From NCBI GenBank assembly GCA_020740775.1, contig JAHEWK010000020.1, positions 372,001-436,000 on the forward strand: 64,000 nt of DNA. Reading direction: 5' to 3'. Under the pieces are notes generated by a model. That model made no database searches, was not told the DNA's origin, and worked only from the letters and a program-made list of their open reading frames with translations. How positions within the stretch are numbered: position 1 is the first letter of the stretch; every line of letters begins with the position of its first letter. This stretch comes from Ilyonectria destructans. Lineage: Eukaryota; Ascomycota; Sordariomycetes; Hypocreales; Nectriaceae. Below are positions 21,401 through 30,377 of the stretch, piece by piece. The translations under genes and the position numbers were made by a program.

Positions 21401-22220
21401 AGGGAAGCTCTCGGAGATTGTCCTCCACCCTGGTTCTGATTGTTGTCCATGGTGCATTCTTGAACAACAGTCTTTCCGCGGCAATCCGATCAGGCCTCGC
21501 GAGATCGAACGTCGTTTGGATCGCCCGGTGGTCCGATCCGTGTTCTGTCGGGTGTATGGAGCACGTCACCATTTCGTCTGCCACTTCCGCCGTCGCCAGC
21601 ACCAGGTCGATTGTGCTTTCCTTGTCGGGGCCTTGCCATGTCTTTGTGCCTCTCGGGAGAAGGCTGCAAAGACCGTGTTCGTTCATGAGGTCGATGATCG
21701 GTTCGGCCTCGCTTTGCCTTACCAATGGCACGTCGTCTCCTCCCCACAGCCGGTCGTGCTGGTTAAAATCTCCTGCCAGTAAGACGTCCACCACCATCCC
21801 TGTCCTGCTCCTGAGGTCGAGGATCACCTGGTGCAGGGTATGGCATGTGTGTCGAAGAGTCTGAGGCTTGCCCCCCGGCACGTACACTGACACGACCAAC
21901 ACTATTCGGTCCGGAAGTCGTATGGTTGCTGCTGTCAAGTCCGGGGACTGTACTGGTACTTGCTCGGCCTCCAAATCCCTATTCACCCACAACATGCTCC
22001 GGATTGGCCATCTGCCATCTCTCCAAATTGTGGGGACCATTTTGGTCCATTTGGGGTGTCCCATGGGGACTGTGAGTAGTTTGCCGTCAATTTTCCGTGC
22101 CTGTGGTTCTTGGATCGCTATAACTGCAAAATCTTGGAGTCGCTTATCGTTCATTAGGCTTTCATGTACCATATCCTGTTTTCTCACATTCAGTTGGATT
22201 ACCTGAAACATCCTACTCAT
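18441..22220 (-). CDS. LINE copy B ORF2: endonuclease, reverse transcriptase, RNase H-like
   Basis: Identical in translation to copy A ORF2, including the AFVDDYSAW polymerase site, the LLAGDFNQHD endonuclease motif, the degenerate RNase H-like region and the terminal CCHC finger. Start chosen at ATG 22,218-22,220, overlapping the ORF1 stop by 8 nt. The open frame extends upstream within ORF1 sequence but without ORF2-type motifs. No inactivating change was seen. Confidence 0.9.
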   Translation of the reverse strand: MSRMFQVIQLNVRKQDMVHESLMNDKRLQDFAVIAIQEPQARKIDGKLLTVPMGHPKWTKMVPTIWRDGRWPIRSMLWVNRDLEAEQVPVQSPDLTAATIRLPDRIVLVVSVYVPGGKPQTLRHTCHTLHQVILDLRSRTGMVVDVLLAGDFNQHDRLWGGDDVPLVRQSEAEPIIDLMNEHGLCSLLPRGTKTWQGPDKESTIDLVLATAEVADEMVTCSIHPTEHGSDHRAIQTTFDLARPDRIAAERLLFKNAPWTTIRTRVEDNLRELPWTVGVQEQTDQLMRVILEAIHELTPRAQPVPYAKRWWTKDLTRLRQVYTFWRNQARVQRRAGQMRHDLERRAKEASKEYHDAIRKRKKLHWDDFLAEDVNIWKAAKYLKPGKDIMDNRVPPLKRQDGSTTKDRVEQAEELFSTFFPPLPARIEDEGDRPQRREVHMPDLTMEEVEGKVLSAKPWKAPGEDGLPAMVWKQLWPVVRYRVLHLFDSSLRDGVVPHQWRSAKIIPLKKADKGDYTVAKAWRPISLLSTLGKILEAVVAERISYVVESYGLLPANHFGARKRRSAEQALILLQEQIYKAWRAGRVLSLISFDVKGAYNGVFKERLLERLKARGIPGGLVRWIDAFCSGRMATVVVNGHTSQLRELPQAGLPQGSPLSSVLFLFFNADLVQRRINARGGSMAFVDDYSAWVVGPTAEENRAGIQSIIDEALGWERRSGATFNGDKTAIVHFTRNAARTSDKPFMIKGKVVKPKASAKILGVVMDAKLRYKEHIARAAAKGLSAAMCLRRLKMLSPRTARQLFVATVAPTMDYASSVWAHSCGIREAAWLDKAQMVGAQAITGAFRTVATAVAEAEASIQSVQERHAQAATRFWINLRTLPRTHPLATLKVKVCRRFVSPMQRIAQVQGETATERMEIIREYALPPWRDRIPVSCDPDRERAAEEAKRVDGIVIATCSSQRRGMVGMGGVVRDTAINNDDEVVASYSITLGLTEELNLYIAELGAIEMVLRCMPSGLCRRDMTVMTSSRSALEVIRRPRQQSGQQIIRQIYDHIKRLEDEGHSLRMLWVPAGEEDFALGTKAKAAARKATEGECRPDVPPHLARSTRIRLAITKQRQTRTLPERVGKYSKQIDTALPSKHTRTLYDPLKRKEADVLSQLRTGMARLNSFLCKIGAMESDTCECGQASETVEHFLFRCTKWTAQREGMLRCSQTKMGNLSYFLGGKAASDGDKWAPDMRAVRATIKFAIATGRLDMDQKPQAH

Positions 22221-23550
22221 GCCGGGTAGGATAGAGTTTCGGGCAGCTTCTGCTGAACGACTCGTGCGGTCCACCACAGGGCACACACTTGGGTACCTGC
22301 GTCTGGCACTCGCTATGATGATGGCCTTCGGCGGCGCATCTCGCACATACCCGATTCTTGCTGCACGAGAAGGCCTTGTGGCCAAGCTCCTGGCAGTTGT
22401 AGCATTGTATCGGTCCGGTTCTCCGCTCGAACATGCTGGTATAAGCCGATTCACCGGCTGCAAGGAAGTAGCGTTCCTGTAAGAGTCTCCTGGCATCACT
22501 GTTTTTGGTGAGGTATAGCACCATGGATCCATATGCCTTTGCGTTATCCTTGCGACTCAACCAGGCCATCTTGGCAATCTGGACTTCATTCTCTTGGCCC
22601 AAGGCTTCCATTGCTCCAGGAAGGACCTTGCCTTCCTGGTCGAGAACGGCGGTACGGTTGATATTGTCAACTTTGACTGGGTACAGTTGGTCACGAAGGA
22701 CTCTCGCACCTGGAGCCTTCTTGACCTCAATAATGGTCTTGATCTTCTTCAGTTCTTCCTCGTTCCTACCGATGACCCTCAGGCGGTTGGTATTTCGTCC
22801 ATCTCTGGTCACTGCAACACATCGCCAACTAGGTTGGTCGCTAGACGTTCGCATTTCCTGTTCAATGGCCCTGCGAAGCACTGCTGGTGTAGTATCTCCG
22901 ATATGATCCTCGGGCACCCTGGATGTGTCTACCGTGCAGAACACTGGTTCCGGGGTTGCCGATCGAACCGTGGATGGGGTTTGAGTGGTAATACTAATAG
23001 GCGTCATCCTGGCAGCATCTGCATATGTCTGACTAGGCGATCTTGCTGCATGAGCATTGGTCAAGGTGTCCAGCTGTAGCCGGGTCTGCTCCAACTCGCT
23101 GCAAATCAGAGTGAGCTGCTCTCGAGCCTGTGACAATTTTTGCGCCATCTGGGCCGTGGTCCTAGTGACTTCCTCAGCCATGCGGTCGCTAAGTTTTGTA
23201 AACTCGAGCTGAAACTCTGCCTTCATTGCTTCCATTCTTTGATTGAAATCCTGTTCCAGGAGTCGTTTCAAACCCTGGATCGCCTCGGTCACGCTGCCAG
23301 CTGCCTTAGGCGTGGTTCTTTTCTTAATTCGCGTATGACTCAGAGCTCCCTCGCTGCTCTCCTCCTCCTGCCATTCCATATCACCTTTTTTGCTGCTCGG
23401 ACTCCAATGCCCTCGTCGTTCTGGTCCTTTTACGCAGGGGACGATGATATCCCCCGCCCGGAACATCCGGTTCGCCTTCCATGACGACAATGACGTCGGA
23501 AGCGGGGTTCGCAACACCAGACATCCGCCAAAGGCCTGAATCTCCGCCAA
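22213..23550 (-). CDS. LINE copy B ORF1, gag-like protein
   Basis: 445-codon frame identical to copy A ORF1. The first in-frame ATG is at 23,464-23,466. Coiled-coil-like centre and C-terminal zinc knuckles as in copy A. The 5' UTR is about 40 nt longer than that of copy A. Confidence 0.85.
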   Translation of the reverse strand: MAEIQAFGGCLVLRTPLPTSLSSWKANRMFRAGDIIVPCVKGPERRGHWSPSSKKGDMEWQEEESSEGALSHTRIKKRTTPKAAGSVTEAIQGLKRLLEQDFNQRMEAMKAEFQLEFTKLSDRMAEEVTRTTAQMAQKLSQAREQLTLICSELEQTRLQLDTLTNAHAARSPSQTYADAARMTPISITTQTPSTVRSATPEPVFCTVDTSRVPEDHIGDTTPAVLRRAIEQEMRTSSDQPSWRCVAVTRDGRNTNRLRVIGRNEEELKKIKTIIEVKKAPGARVLRDQLYPVKVDNINRTAVLDQEGKVLPGAMEALGQENEVQIAKMAWLSRKDNAKAYGSMVLYLTKNSDARRLLQERYFLAAGESAYTSMFERRTGPIQCYNCQELGHKAFSCSKNRVCARCAAEGHHHSECQTQVPKCVPCGGPHESFSRSCPKLYPTRHE

Positions 23551-23683
23551 GCGGCTACCGGGTATTTCAAAAGTTATAAAGAAGATAAATAATGAGATTT
23601 CGAGAAGTGTCGACGATCTCGCAGGGGGGGATCATATGTCAGTTGTGATCGGAGGTCTCTGGAGCTTGACAAGTTGTGGCCAA

Positions 23684-23761
23684 CAATTGAAGGCTTACAT
23701 AATACTCACGCCTACGCGTGACCACGTAAAATCGCGCCTAGGCGTGAACCTATGGGGCGCC
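23684..23761 (-). repeat. MULE right terminal inverted repeat
   Basis: Perfect inverted partner of 8,743-8,820, directly followed by the 9-bp duplication CTTGTCGAG. Confidence 0.9.
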
Positions 23762-23770
23762 CTTGTCGAG

Positions 23771-24022
23771 ATGTTGCTTATGAAATACCGTTACACCCTT
23801 GTCGGTGGCGGATCGCAGTGACCAATGTGGTTGCGTTTAAACGCGGACGGTATCCACAATGAATTCCTCGAGCCAATACGATCGAGTTTAAGCGCGGACG
23901 GTCCCACTCTACACAACCAGGGCTTCTCAGATTCGGGAAACAAACACGGTCCTCTCCTCAAGCTCAGGGTTGGGAGCAAAGTCGTCCTTCAGCTGTCAGC
24001 AGCGGGCACAAGATAACGAGCG
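23771..24022 (+). promoter_or_regulatory. F-box gene upstream region with a repeated 12-16-bp motif
   Basis: Two near copies of GTTTAA(A/G)CGCGGACGG lie at about 23,834-23,850 and 23,886-23,901, between the MULE end and the F-box start codon. A regulatory role is only a possibility. Confidence 0.25.
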
Positions 24023-25291
24023 ATGGCTCCTCTCCTTCACCATTTTCCCGCCGAGATAACTGCGCTGATATTTGCGGAGCTTCCATCACAGGACCTTCTC
24101 CCTGTTCGACGTACATGCAAGGAATTTTCCGTCAGAGCGACCCCTCTGTTTGCGCACTATTATTTCGAGACGCGCCATGTCATGTTTGAGAGACGAAGCC
24201 TAGACACCCTCGTCGACATATCGAAACATGCCACATTTTCTCGCCATGTTGAGACGTTGGAAATCTGCGCCTATCATTTCTTACCTCTAAATGAGTTGGC
24301 AGACGTAGAGCCTCCATTTAGTCCGTACGAGGAAAATGTGAAGAGGATGGCGTCTGGTACTGAGGGCGCAGGTGACAGATCACTGCAAGATGATCGCCTG
24401 GGTCGACTGAACGCAGACGCATATCTCGCGCTTTGGAAAGACCAGGAACAGATGCTCGAGACTCAGTACGCTCTCAATTGCTTGACAAAAGCCATGTCAA
24501 ACTTGACCCACTGCAAAAGGATCGCTTTCAACGACAGCAATCGACCCTGGGGATTAGATCGCCTGGAAGACACTATTGGAATCCTACCGCAAAGGACACT
24601 GACGTTCGCGTCAACGAAGAGCGCCGAACTGATTCACCACATCATGCGTGCTGTTCTTACCGCGGTGGCTGCCAGCAAGCTGGAAATTGAGGATCTCGAC
24701 TTTAGTATTGGTAGCATGATGGAGAATGCCAACCGCATAAGCCCCCATATGCTTCCTATTCTGCCAACCCACATCACTAGTCTTCGCCATTTACACCTCG
24801 TTCTCGACTCAGATAACCCCATTCTCGACTCAGTCAACCCCGAATTCTCGACTATAGACCCATCATCTTGGGAATCTGGCCTCGTTGAATTTACCGGGCT
24901 CTTCCCGCAGCTTTCGCATTTCAAGCTCGAATTTGAGTATCGCGAAGATTCCAACAGGTTCTCAGGGTTTTCTTCGCTCCTATACATCCCAAATTTAGAA
25001 GTGTTCACGCTTGGGTTGATGGACTGCTCCGGCGAGGAGTTGGCAGATTTCCTTCTTCGACATCGAAATTCACTTCGGGAAATCAGTTTCGACAGCATCA
25101 ACCTCATACTCGGCACTGAGTCATCGTGGAACCTCCTTATCGAGAGAATTTCCGATAACCTGGATATTGCCTATTTTTCCATGGTTGGCTGCATGATCGA
25201 AGACACATACGTGCAAGAGGAGGAGTCATTGGAAGCCACTAATGCGCAAGGGCTCGCCCAGATCATGGCTAAACTATCGAATAGACAGTGA
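24023..25291 (+). CDS. F-box domain protein
   Basis: Intact intronless frame of 422 residues. The N-terminus (LHHFPAEITALIFAELPSQD followed by LLPVRRTCKEFSVRATPLF) is a typical fungal F-box, the part that binds Skp1 in SCF ubiquitin ligases. The remainder is Leu-rich, with loosely repeated blocks (ITSLRHLHLVLDS, FPQLSHFKLEFEY, IPNLEVFTLGLMDCSGEEL, NSLREISFDSINL). These suggest a degenerate leucine-rich-repeat substrate receptor. The substrate is unknown. The gene starts 260 bp beyond the MULE end, so the transposon sits in its promoter region. Confidence 0.8.
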   Translation: MAPLLHHFPAEITALIFAELPSQDLLPVRRTCKEFSVRATPLFAHYYFETRHVMFERRSLDTLVDISKHATFSRHVETLEICAYHFLPLNELADVEPPFSPYEENVKRMASGTEGAGDRSLQDDRLGRLNADAYLALWKDQEQMLETQYALNCLTKAMSNLTHCKRIAFNDSNRPWGLDRLEDTIGILPQRTLTFASTKSAELIHHIMRAVLTAVAASKLEIEDLDFSIGSMMENANRISPHMLPILPTHITSLRHLHLVLDSDNPILDSVNPEFSTIDPSSWESGLVEFTGLFPQLSHFKLEFEYREDSNRFSGFSSLLYIPNLEVFTLGLMDCSGEELADFLLRHRNSLREISFDSINLILGTESSWNLLIERISDNLDIAYFSMVGCMIEDTYVQEEESLEATNAQGLAQIMAKLSNRQ

Positions 25292-25464
25292 ACATCAATA
25301 TACAAGCGACTTCCGGGCTGTATTGGATCAGAATTCGGCCTTGAACCAAGACATGCTGAATCCATCGAGGTTTGACATTCGACTTCCCCAGTTGATGTTG
25401 TCTGGGCAGTTTCCACCCCTGCCACTCTGCGCCTACTTGAGACCATGTGCTGCGACATCTACTA

Positions 25465-25547
25465 GGGGGGTCTCGTCATTTCACTTCAGCTCAACCCCCC
25501 GTTCGTCCCTCACGGGGGGGTCGTTGACTAGCGAAAAAGTCGGCGAC
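25465..25547 (+). repeat. pogo-type element left TIR
   Basis: 83 bp, preceded by TA (25,463-25,464). It contains an internal near-palindromic CCCCCCGTTCG...CGGGGGG part. Confidence 0.9.
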
Positions 25548-25692
25548 CGGCGAAATTTAGATACATCAATCCACCCCAAATTCTTGGTGTAGACGAGGTA
25601 CCTTCATTATAGCGATTACATGGGGTAAGTTGCATCGGTATGTTCCAAACGAGAAGTCGGTGTGATGTAAGTGACTGCCATTTTCATCATTT

Positions 25693-28117
25693 CTAGTCAT
25701 CTATTTCGTCTTTTGGGACCAGGAATTCACCCTGACTAGTATGATTTACATCATCTGCGATAACCTCAACTCCATCAACCTCAAAAGCCAACTTCTTCCT
25801 TCCAAGAGCCCGTTCCTGTGCATTGAAGATCGCAAAGTTGACCGCTTCTTGGACCACTTTGGGGTCGTAGTCTCTCGGCCAAGATCCTGTTCCTGCCCAT
25901 CTGTTGTCACCTATTCCTAGCTGTTGAAGCTGGCGATGGAGAGCATATTTCTGCGCAAGCCACTCACTCGAAGCAAGGTGAGAACGCCGGTCTGTTTTGG
26001 ACCACCAGTTGCTGCGTTGTAGCTGCAGCTTACACAGCGGCTTCCAGGCTCTTCTGGGGTTAGAATAGATATCTTCTAGCTTCAGAGCCGTGATGCTAGG
26101 CCTCACATGTGACCTGACATCACGTATCCAACGGCGTAAAAAGAGACCTTCATCTTGACTGTCTTTGCGTAAAATTCGCTTCTTCTCATCAGCCTGTGCA
26201 GCTTGTCGATTGTATTCATCCTTTGAGACTCGAAGCCTAGCATCACCGACACTAATTGGGCCGTATTTTGCTACAAGTCCCGTCTGTGCTTGGAGGGCTG
26301 ACCGTCTTGTAGCCTTATCTTTAAGACGGTGCAGCTCCTGAGTGGCGGTAATACCATTCAGGGCCAGTGTGTTACTAGCACTGACTGCATGTTCAAATAC
26401 ACGCATGACTGACGGGGTCAACGGCACCCCTGATGTAATCGATGTGAGGGAACGATCATGTGACTTTCATATTTTATGAATAGTCTCACTTTATGAATTT
26501 ATGTAAATAGCTTAAGTCAGAGCTTTCCTTAGGAATCTCTTTCTCTCCTTGTAAACAATCATTTTACCCAAGTCGCACCCGACCTCGTTCGTGCTCTTGT
26601 ACCGTCACAATCGATGTGTGCATACGAAGCATCACATAATCCTGATATCTCTCAATAACCTTCATTCGTAGTGGTGGTGTGGTTGCCTCTCCCCAGTCAT
26701 ACGCTGCTAACGGCACCCTCTGAGGCGTCACAGGGGTTGTGAAGCTATCACCGCTATGCTGATGTGGTGTTGTGATTACTGATGAAGAGCCAACTTCCAC
26801 ATGACCTGGGAGACTCTCAGCAGAGATATCTGCTGTCAATGATGACAGCGGATCAGCGAGGTTATCTAGGACCTTAGCCGGGTTGTGAGGAAACAGGCCG
26901 CATTTCTCCCAAGCAGAGATAATCGTATTCTTCCGGAAGGTTCGTTCTCGTATCTCTTGGAGGTGGTATAGAAAGTCGGTCTTATTGAAGTCATTGGCGC
27001 CGTCAGCAATTTCCCTATAGAGGATATGCTGATGCCACCGCTTATATGCATTGAAAACACCAACATCAAGAGGCTGAAGATGATGTGTAAGATGTGGAGG
27101 CATAGAGAACAGCTCGATGTTGTGCTGACTGCAAAAATAGAAGATTTCATTCGTAAAGTGGCTCTCACACCCATCCATAAGAAGCAGCCGCTTCTCTTCC
27201 GGATTAGTAGGCCGTGTAAGTCGCTCGAAGTGCACAGCCCACTCGAGAGCTAGGATATCATTGATATACCCCTTGCTGCTAGTCGTAATTGTAGTATCGT
27301 CACTAAGCCGATTTTGGACCCATTTGACGGGAATGTTGACACCGGGTACGATAATAAACGGAGGAATAGAGTCACCAGCAGCCGATATTGACTCAACCGT
27401 AGTCACAGAAATAGTCGTATGTGCGTCAGTTAGAATGGGCTGTTCAACTTCCCGAAAAGTCCATATGAAGGTGCCTTTCTAGAGATATCCAATAATAAAG
27501 CCCGTCTCATCGAAGTTCCAGATATTCTCAGCTTTGATGTTATTTTCACGCACAAAGAGCTCAAAGCCGCGGAAGAAAGCCTCGATGTGGGCGCGGTCTT
27601 GCATCGCCTTACGCCTCACATCTCGGGTCATTGACTTCTTCACATAAAAGGTAGCCCTCCAACGCTTCATAAAGCGCTTGGCCCAGCTCTGTGATGCCCT
27701 ATGAGGCTGGCCAGAGGCCTTCAAAATAGCATTTGCGTTGTGTTGAAGAGATCGAAGTTGAATGTGGTGGCCCTGTGTGACCCGGCGATGTGCCCAACAC
27801 AGTATTGCCGCCTCCTGTGTGTCGGTTAAAAGAGTGTTGTTACCGCCATTTTGGGTGGCAGGCTTCGCTCCTTTAATACGGCCTAGGAGTCTATGATACG
27901 GGACCTTCAAGTCTCGCGATGCCGCGGCAGCAGATCGATAAAAACCCTCTCGGAGGAGCTCTGCTGCAGCAAGAGTGCGTTGCTCAAGATTCCCCTCATT
28001 GTATCGCGAGAATTCAGGCTTCCCAGTATGAGGGTTAATCCATTTTTCTACTGCAGATAATCCTGGCTCTAGGCTGCAAGATGCGCTATTCTGATCATCA
28101 ATTGACGAAGAACTCAT
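25693..28117 (-). pseudogene. pogo/Fot1-type DDE transposase, one nonsense codon
   Basis: From ATG 28,117 a single frame runs to 26,564: a Psq/CENP-B-like helix-turn-helix N-terminus (AAAASRDLKVPYHRLLGRIK), WNFDETGF (first Asp), then a TAG at 27,479-27,481, and in the same frame KGTFIWTF, LLLMDGCESHFT (second Asp) and HHLQPLDVGVF (third Asp). The C-terminal block (26,427-25,693, VPLTPSVMRVFEH...) is in another frame after about 135 AT-rich bp that look like an intron, although I could not settle the splice phase. The TAG, where Gln fits (CAG to TAG), is the only clear lesion. Confidence 0.8.
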
Positions 28118-28321
28118 AATGTTGTGGTAGTTTGAAGTTGTAGTATTTTGGTGGATGCTACCAATTTGAGGATGTAGTGATGCGGGGTTGGTGTTGCAGG
28201 TATGTCACAGCGCGAGGTGCTGCATACGCCTTGTACGTAAAAGAGTTATTCGATTAAACATTGGTACATAATTTTACTAGTGCGCACACCTAATTTTTAG
28301 GTACCTTTCTTAGCTTCGCGA

Positions 28322-28403
28322 GTCGCCGACTTTTTCGCTAGTCAACGACCCCCCGTGAGGGACGAACGGGGGGTTGAGCTGAAGTGAAATGACGAGACCC
28401 CCC
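28322..28403 (-). repeat. pogo-type element right TIR
   Basis: 82 bp, inverted partner of the left TIR with one base fewer in the G run, followed by TA (28,404-28,405). Confidence 0.9.
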
Positions 28404-28409
28404 TAGGAG

Positions 28410-29720
28410 TAGATGTCAATTAAATTTAGGTGGGAAACCGAAACGCGCTAGCATGACATGGGGCAACTGTCAATTAACTCATAGAGCAGGTGGCAATTAG
28501 CTGTTTCCTAACCACCAGAGATCCAGTAGATCTGAAACTTGGTAAGGATACTAACCTCACGTATGCAATTCCAATTACATATTTATTTTCTCTTAATCTA
28601 TAGTATTCGTGGAGCTGTATTGCATCTTACTGTAACCCTGAGTTTTGATGTTCGTCGGGTGACAGGGGTGGCATGCACAGACCAACAAATCAGAGCGCAG
28701 TACAAGATGCAGTGGCTGCAGTAGTTGTATCCGTGTTCATTAACTGAACAAAGCAACGAGAGATTCAGGAGAAGTGTAAAAGGAGCGTAAAGAAGTATTC
28801 GATGCTCTGCTGGGCATGGTGCGTTTAGATCCTGAATAAAATCAGTTTATCAATGGAATACTTTACTCATTTACCAGACCTCCGGGTTCTTGGTTGCCGC
28901 TCTTGTGAGACAATCATCATTGGGTGCAGGATTGAATCACATCTCCGGGCACTACCCCACAAGCTACTCAAGGCTCAGATCAAGCCGGTACAGCAGTGGG
29001 CAGCTACACTCGACATCATCCATGAACAAGATGGAATCAGGGATATCCCGTTCCTGCCCGACGACAGTATGCCTACATCCCTATTGTTCCTCCCACTTTC
29101 ACGGAAAGTGGGAGTTTTGCGTTGCCATTGGCTCAGCACCCCTGCAATTCCCCGCAATCCTCTTTCACCTGAAAGACGGCTCTCAATAAGCAACCCCGAT
29201 CCAATTTCAAGTCAAAGTGGGGTTCTAGCCTTTTGATTGGCTGACTCCCTTACTCCCCCTTACGAATCCTAGCCACTTTGGCTCGACCGTCTTTCACTCA
29301 AAGGTCACACCCCGGTCGCCTTCCCCAGGGTACCCCGCACACCCGATTTCGCGGGCACGGTGACCTGGACCCCCGGTCGGCGGGCGTTGGGTGCGTTTGG
29401 GTGCGTGCAGTGAAAGGTGATTTCACTGAAAGGCAAGACCCTGATTGGCCCAAAAATCCCAGAACCCCAGAAACCCCAGGACCCGAGCTCCCGCCATGAA
29501 GGCGAGAAAAGCAAAAGGCAAGGGCGACTCTGCTGCTGCTACTACTACTCATTCATAACAATTGATGGTATTATATGATGGATGTAGTAGTAGTATTATT
29601 CCAGTCGGTATAAGTTCGGTTGTTGTTAGATGAACTTGCTTTTTATTAGGTGGTGCACGGACGAAAATGTGGTTTCCTGTCCAGAAAGCAGAATGTCGAC
29701 AGAAAACGGCGCGTCCTTTG
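28410..29720. other. no supported gene; diffuse repeats at 29,090-29,450
   Basis: Frames of up to 127 residues occur (28,853-29,236) without recognisable domains. Near 29,093-29,115 there is a hairpin CCCACTTTCACGGAAAGTGGG. A related AAAGTGGG...CATTGGCTCAG / AAAGTGGGG...GATTGGCTGAC pair lies about 105 bp apart, suggesting decayed element ends. Confidence 0.3.
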
Positions 29721-29723
29721 TAC

Positions 29724-29826
<103 letters not shown>

Positions 29827-29829
29827 AAT

Positions 29830-30290
29830 AGCCCAATTAAGATATTTGATAATTTAGATCTGTAGCTACATAATAGTCTATTTAGGTTTTTTATTGACTA
29901 TCTGCTTGGTATTGTAATGTATTAGTGAAGTTGGAAAAGGCGGTTACACATGCGACGCGGTTACAGGTTTTGTCACCCCCGCTCCAAGGGAGAGGGGGGA
30001 GCCTTTAGCTCCCGGTGGAGCCTGCGATCACGTGTGCAAAAGTCAGCCCCCCGGGTCCACCCCACCTATGTACATGGATCTGTACTTGCGCTATGAAGGC
30101 CTCAGAATCGCAAGTGAAGTATGATCAACAGGACATTTGTAATCATGCGTTATTGGTTGCAGAAGGAGACGAAAAATTATGTAAAAGAAGAAAGGAGTGA
30201 ATTATATAAGTCCGAAGACGGTGGCGTAGTAGCCCTAGAATATAAAAAGAAAATATCGAAATCTATACTACCTGCCCTCTTTATATAGAG
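29830..30290. other. no supported gene
   Basis: 3' flank of the repeat-protein gene. Only short frames. A CT dinucleotide run lies at about 30,303-30,331, just before the gene's 3' side. Confidence 0.3.
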
Positions 30291-30377
30291 CCAAAAAGTA
30301 ACCCGCTCTCTCTCTCTCTCTCTCTCTCTCTTATCTTTCTGATACCATCCTCGTCAATACCACTTCTATCCAGCACT

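Larger units (their letters stand above)
18182..23649 (-). mobile_element. Tad-type LINE, copy B, full length, inverted relative to A
   Basis: Flanked by a 13-bp duplication CGGAGGTCTCTGG (18,169-18,181 and 23,650-23,662). Every sense frame, and every antisense shadow frame, translates identically to copy A, so the two are essentially identical over more than 5 kb. The small differences I see are outside the ORFs: about 40 extra nt at its 5' end (ATCACAACTGACATATGATC...), a few changes near the 3' end (for example CGGAGATAG against CGAAAATAG), and no duplicated 3' block. Confidence 0.9.
8743..23761 (-). mobile_element. MULE DNA transposon, complete ends, with nested insertions
   Basis: The ends are perfect 78-bp terminal inverted repeats (8,743-8,820 and 23,684-23,761, beginning GGCGCCCCATAGG). 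They are flanked by a 9-bp direct repeat CTTGTCGAG at 8,734-8,742 and 23,762-23,770. A 9-bp duplication is typical of Mutator-like elements, and the interior encodes a MULE transposase on the minus strand. Subtracting two LINEs and one solo LTR with their duplications leaves about 3.6 kb, a normal size for a fungal MULE (Hop-like). Insertion order from the nesting: MULE first, then the LTR element and both LINEs. The transposase is dead, but the ends could still be mobilised by a related enzyme. Confidence 0.9.
25465..28403 (-). mobile_element. pogo/Fot1-type DNA transposon, complete ends
   Basis: 2,939 bp with TIRs at 25,465-25,547 and 28,322-28,403 (GGGGGGTCTCGTCATTTCAC...GTCGGCGAC). They are identical apart from one G in a homopolymer and are flanked by the TA dinucleotide duplication expected for Tc1/mariner-type insertion. 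The single gene inside, on the minus strand, is a DDE_1 transposase with one nonsense codon. Confidence 0.9.

Noticed and set aside
8852..23649. The two inverted LINE copies as terminal arms of one giant transposon
   Set aside because: Each LINE has its own target duplication (11 and 13 bp), and the true outer ends are the 78-bp MULE TIRs with a 9-bp duplication.
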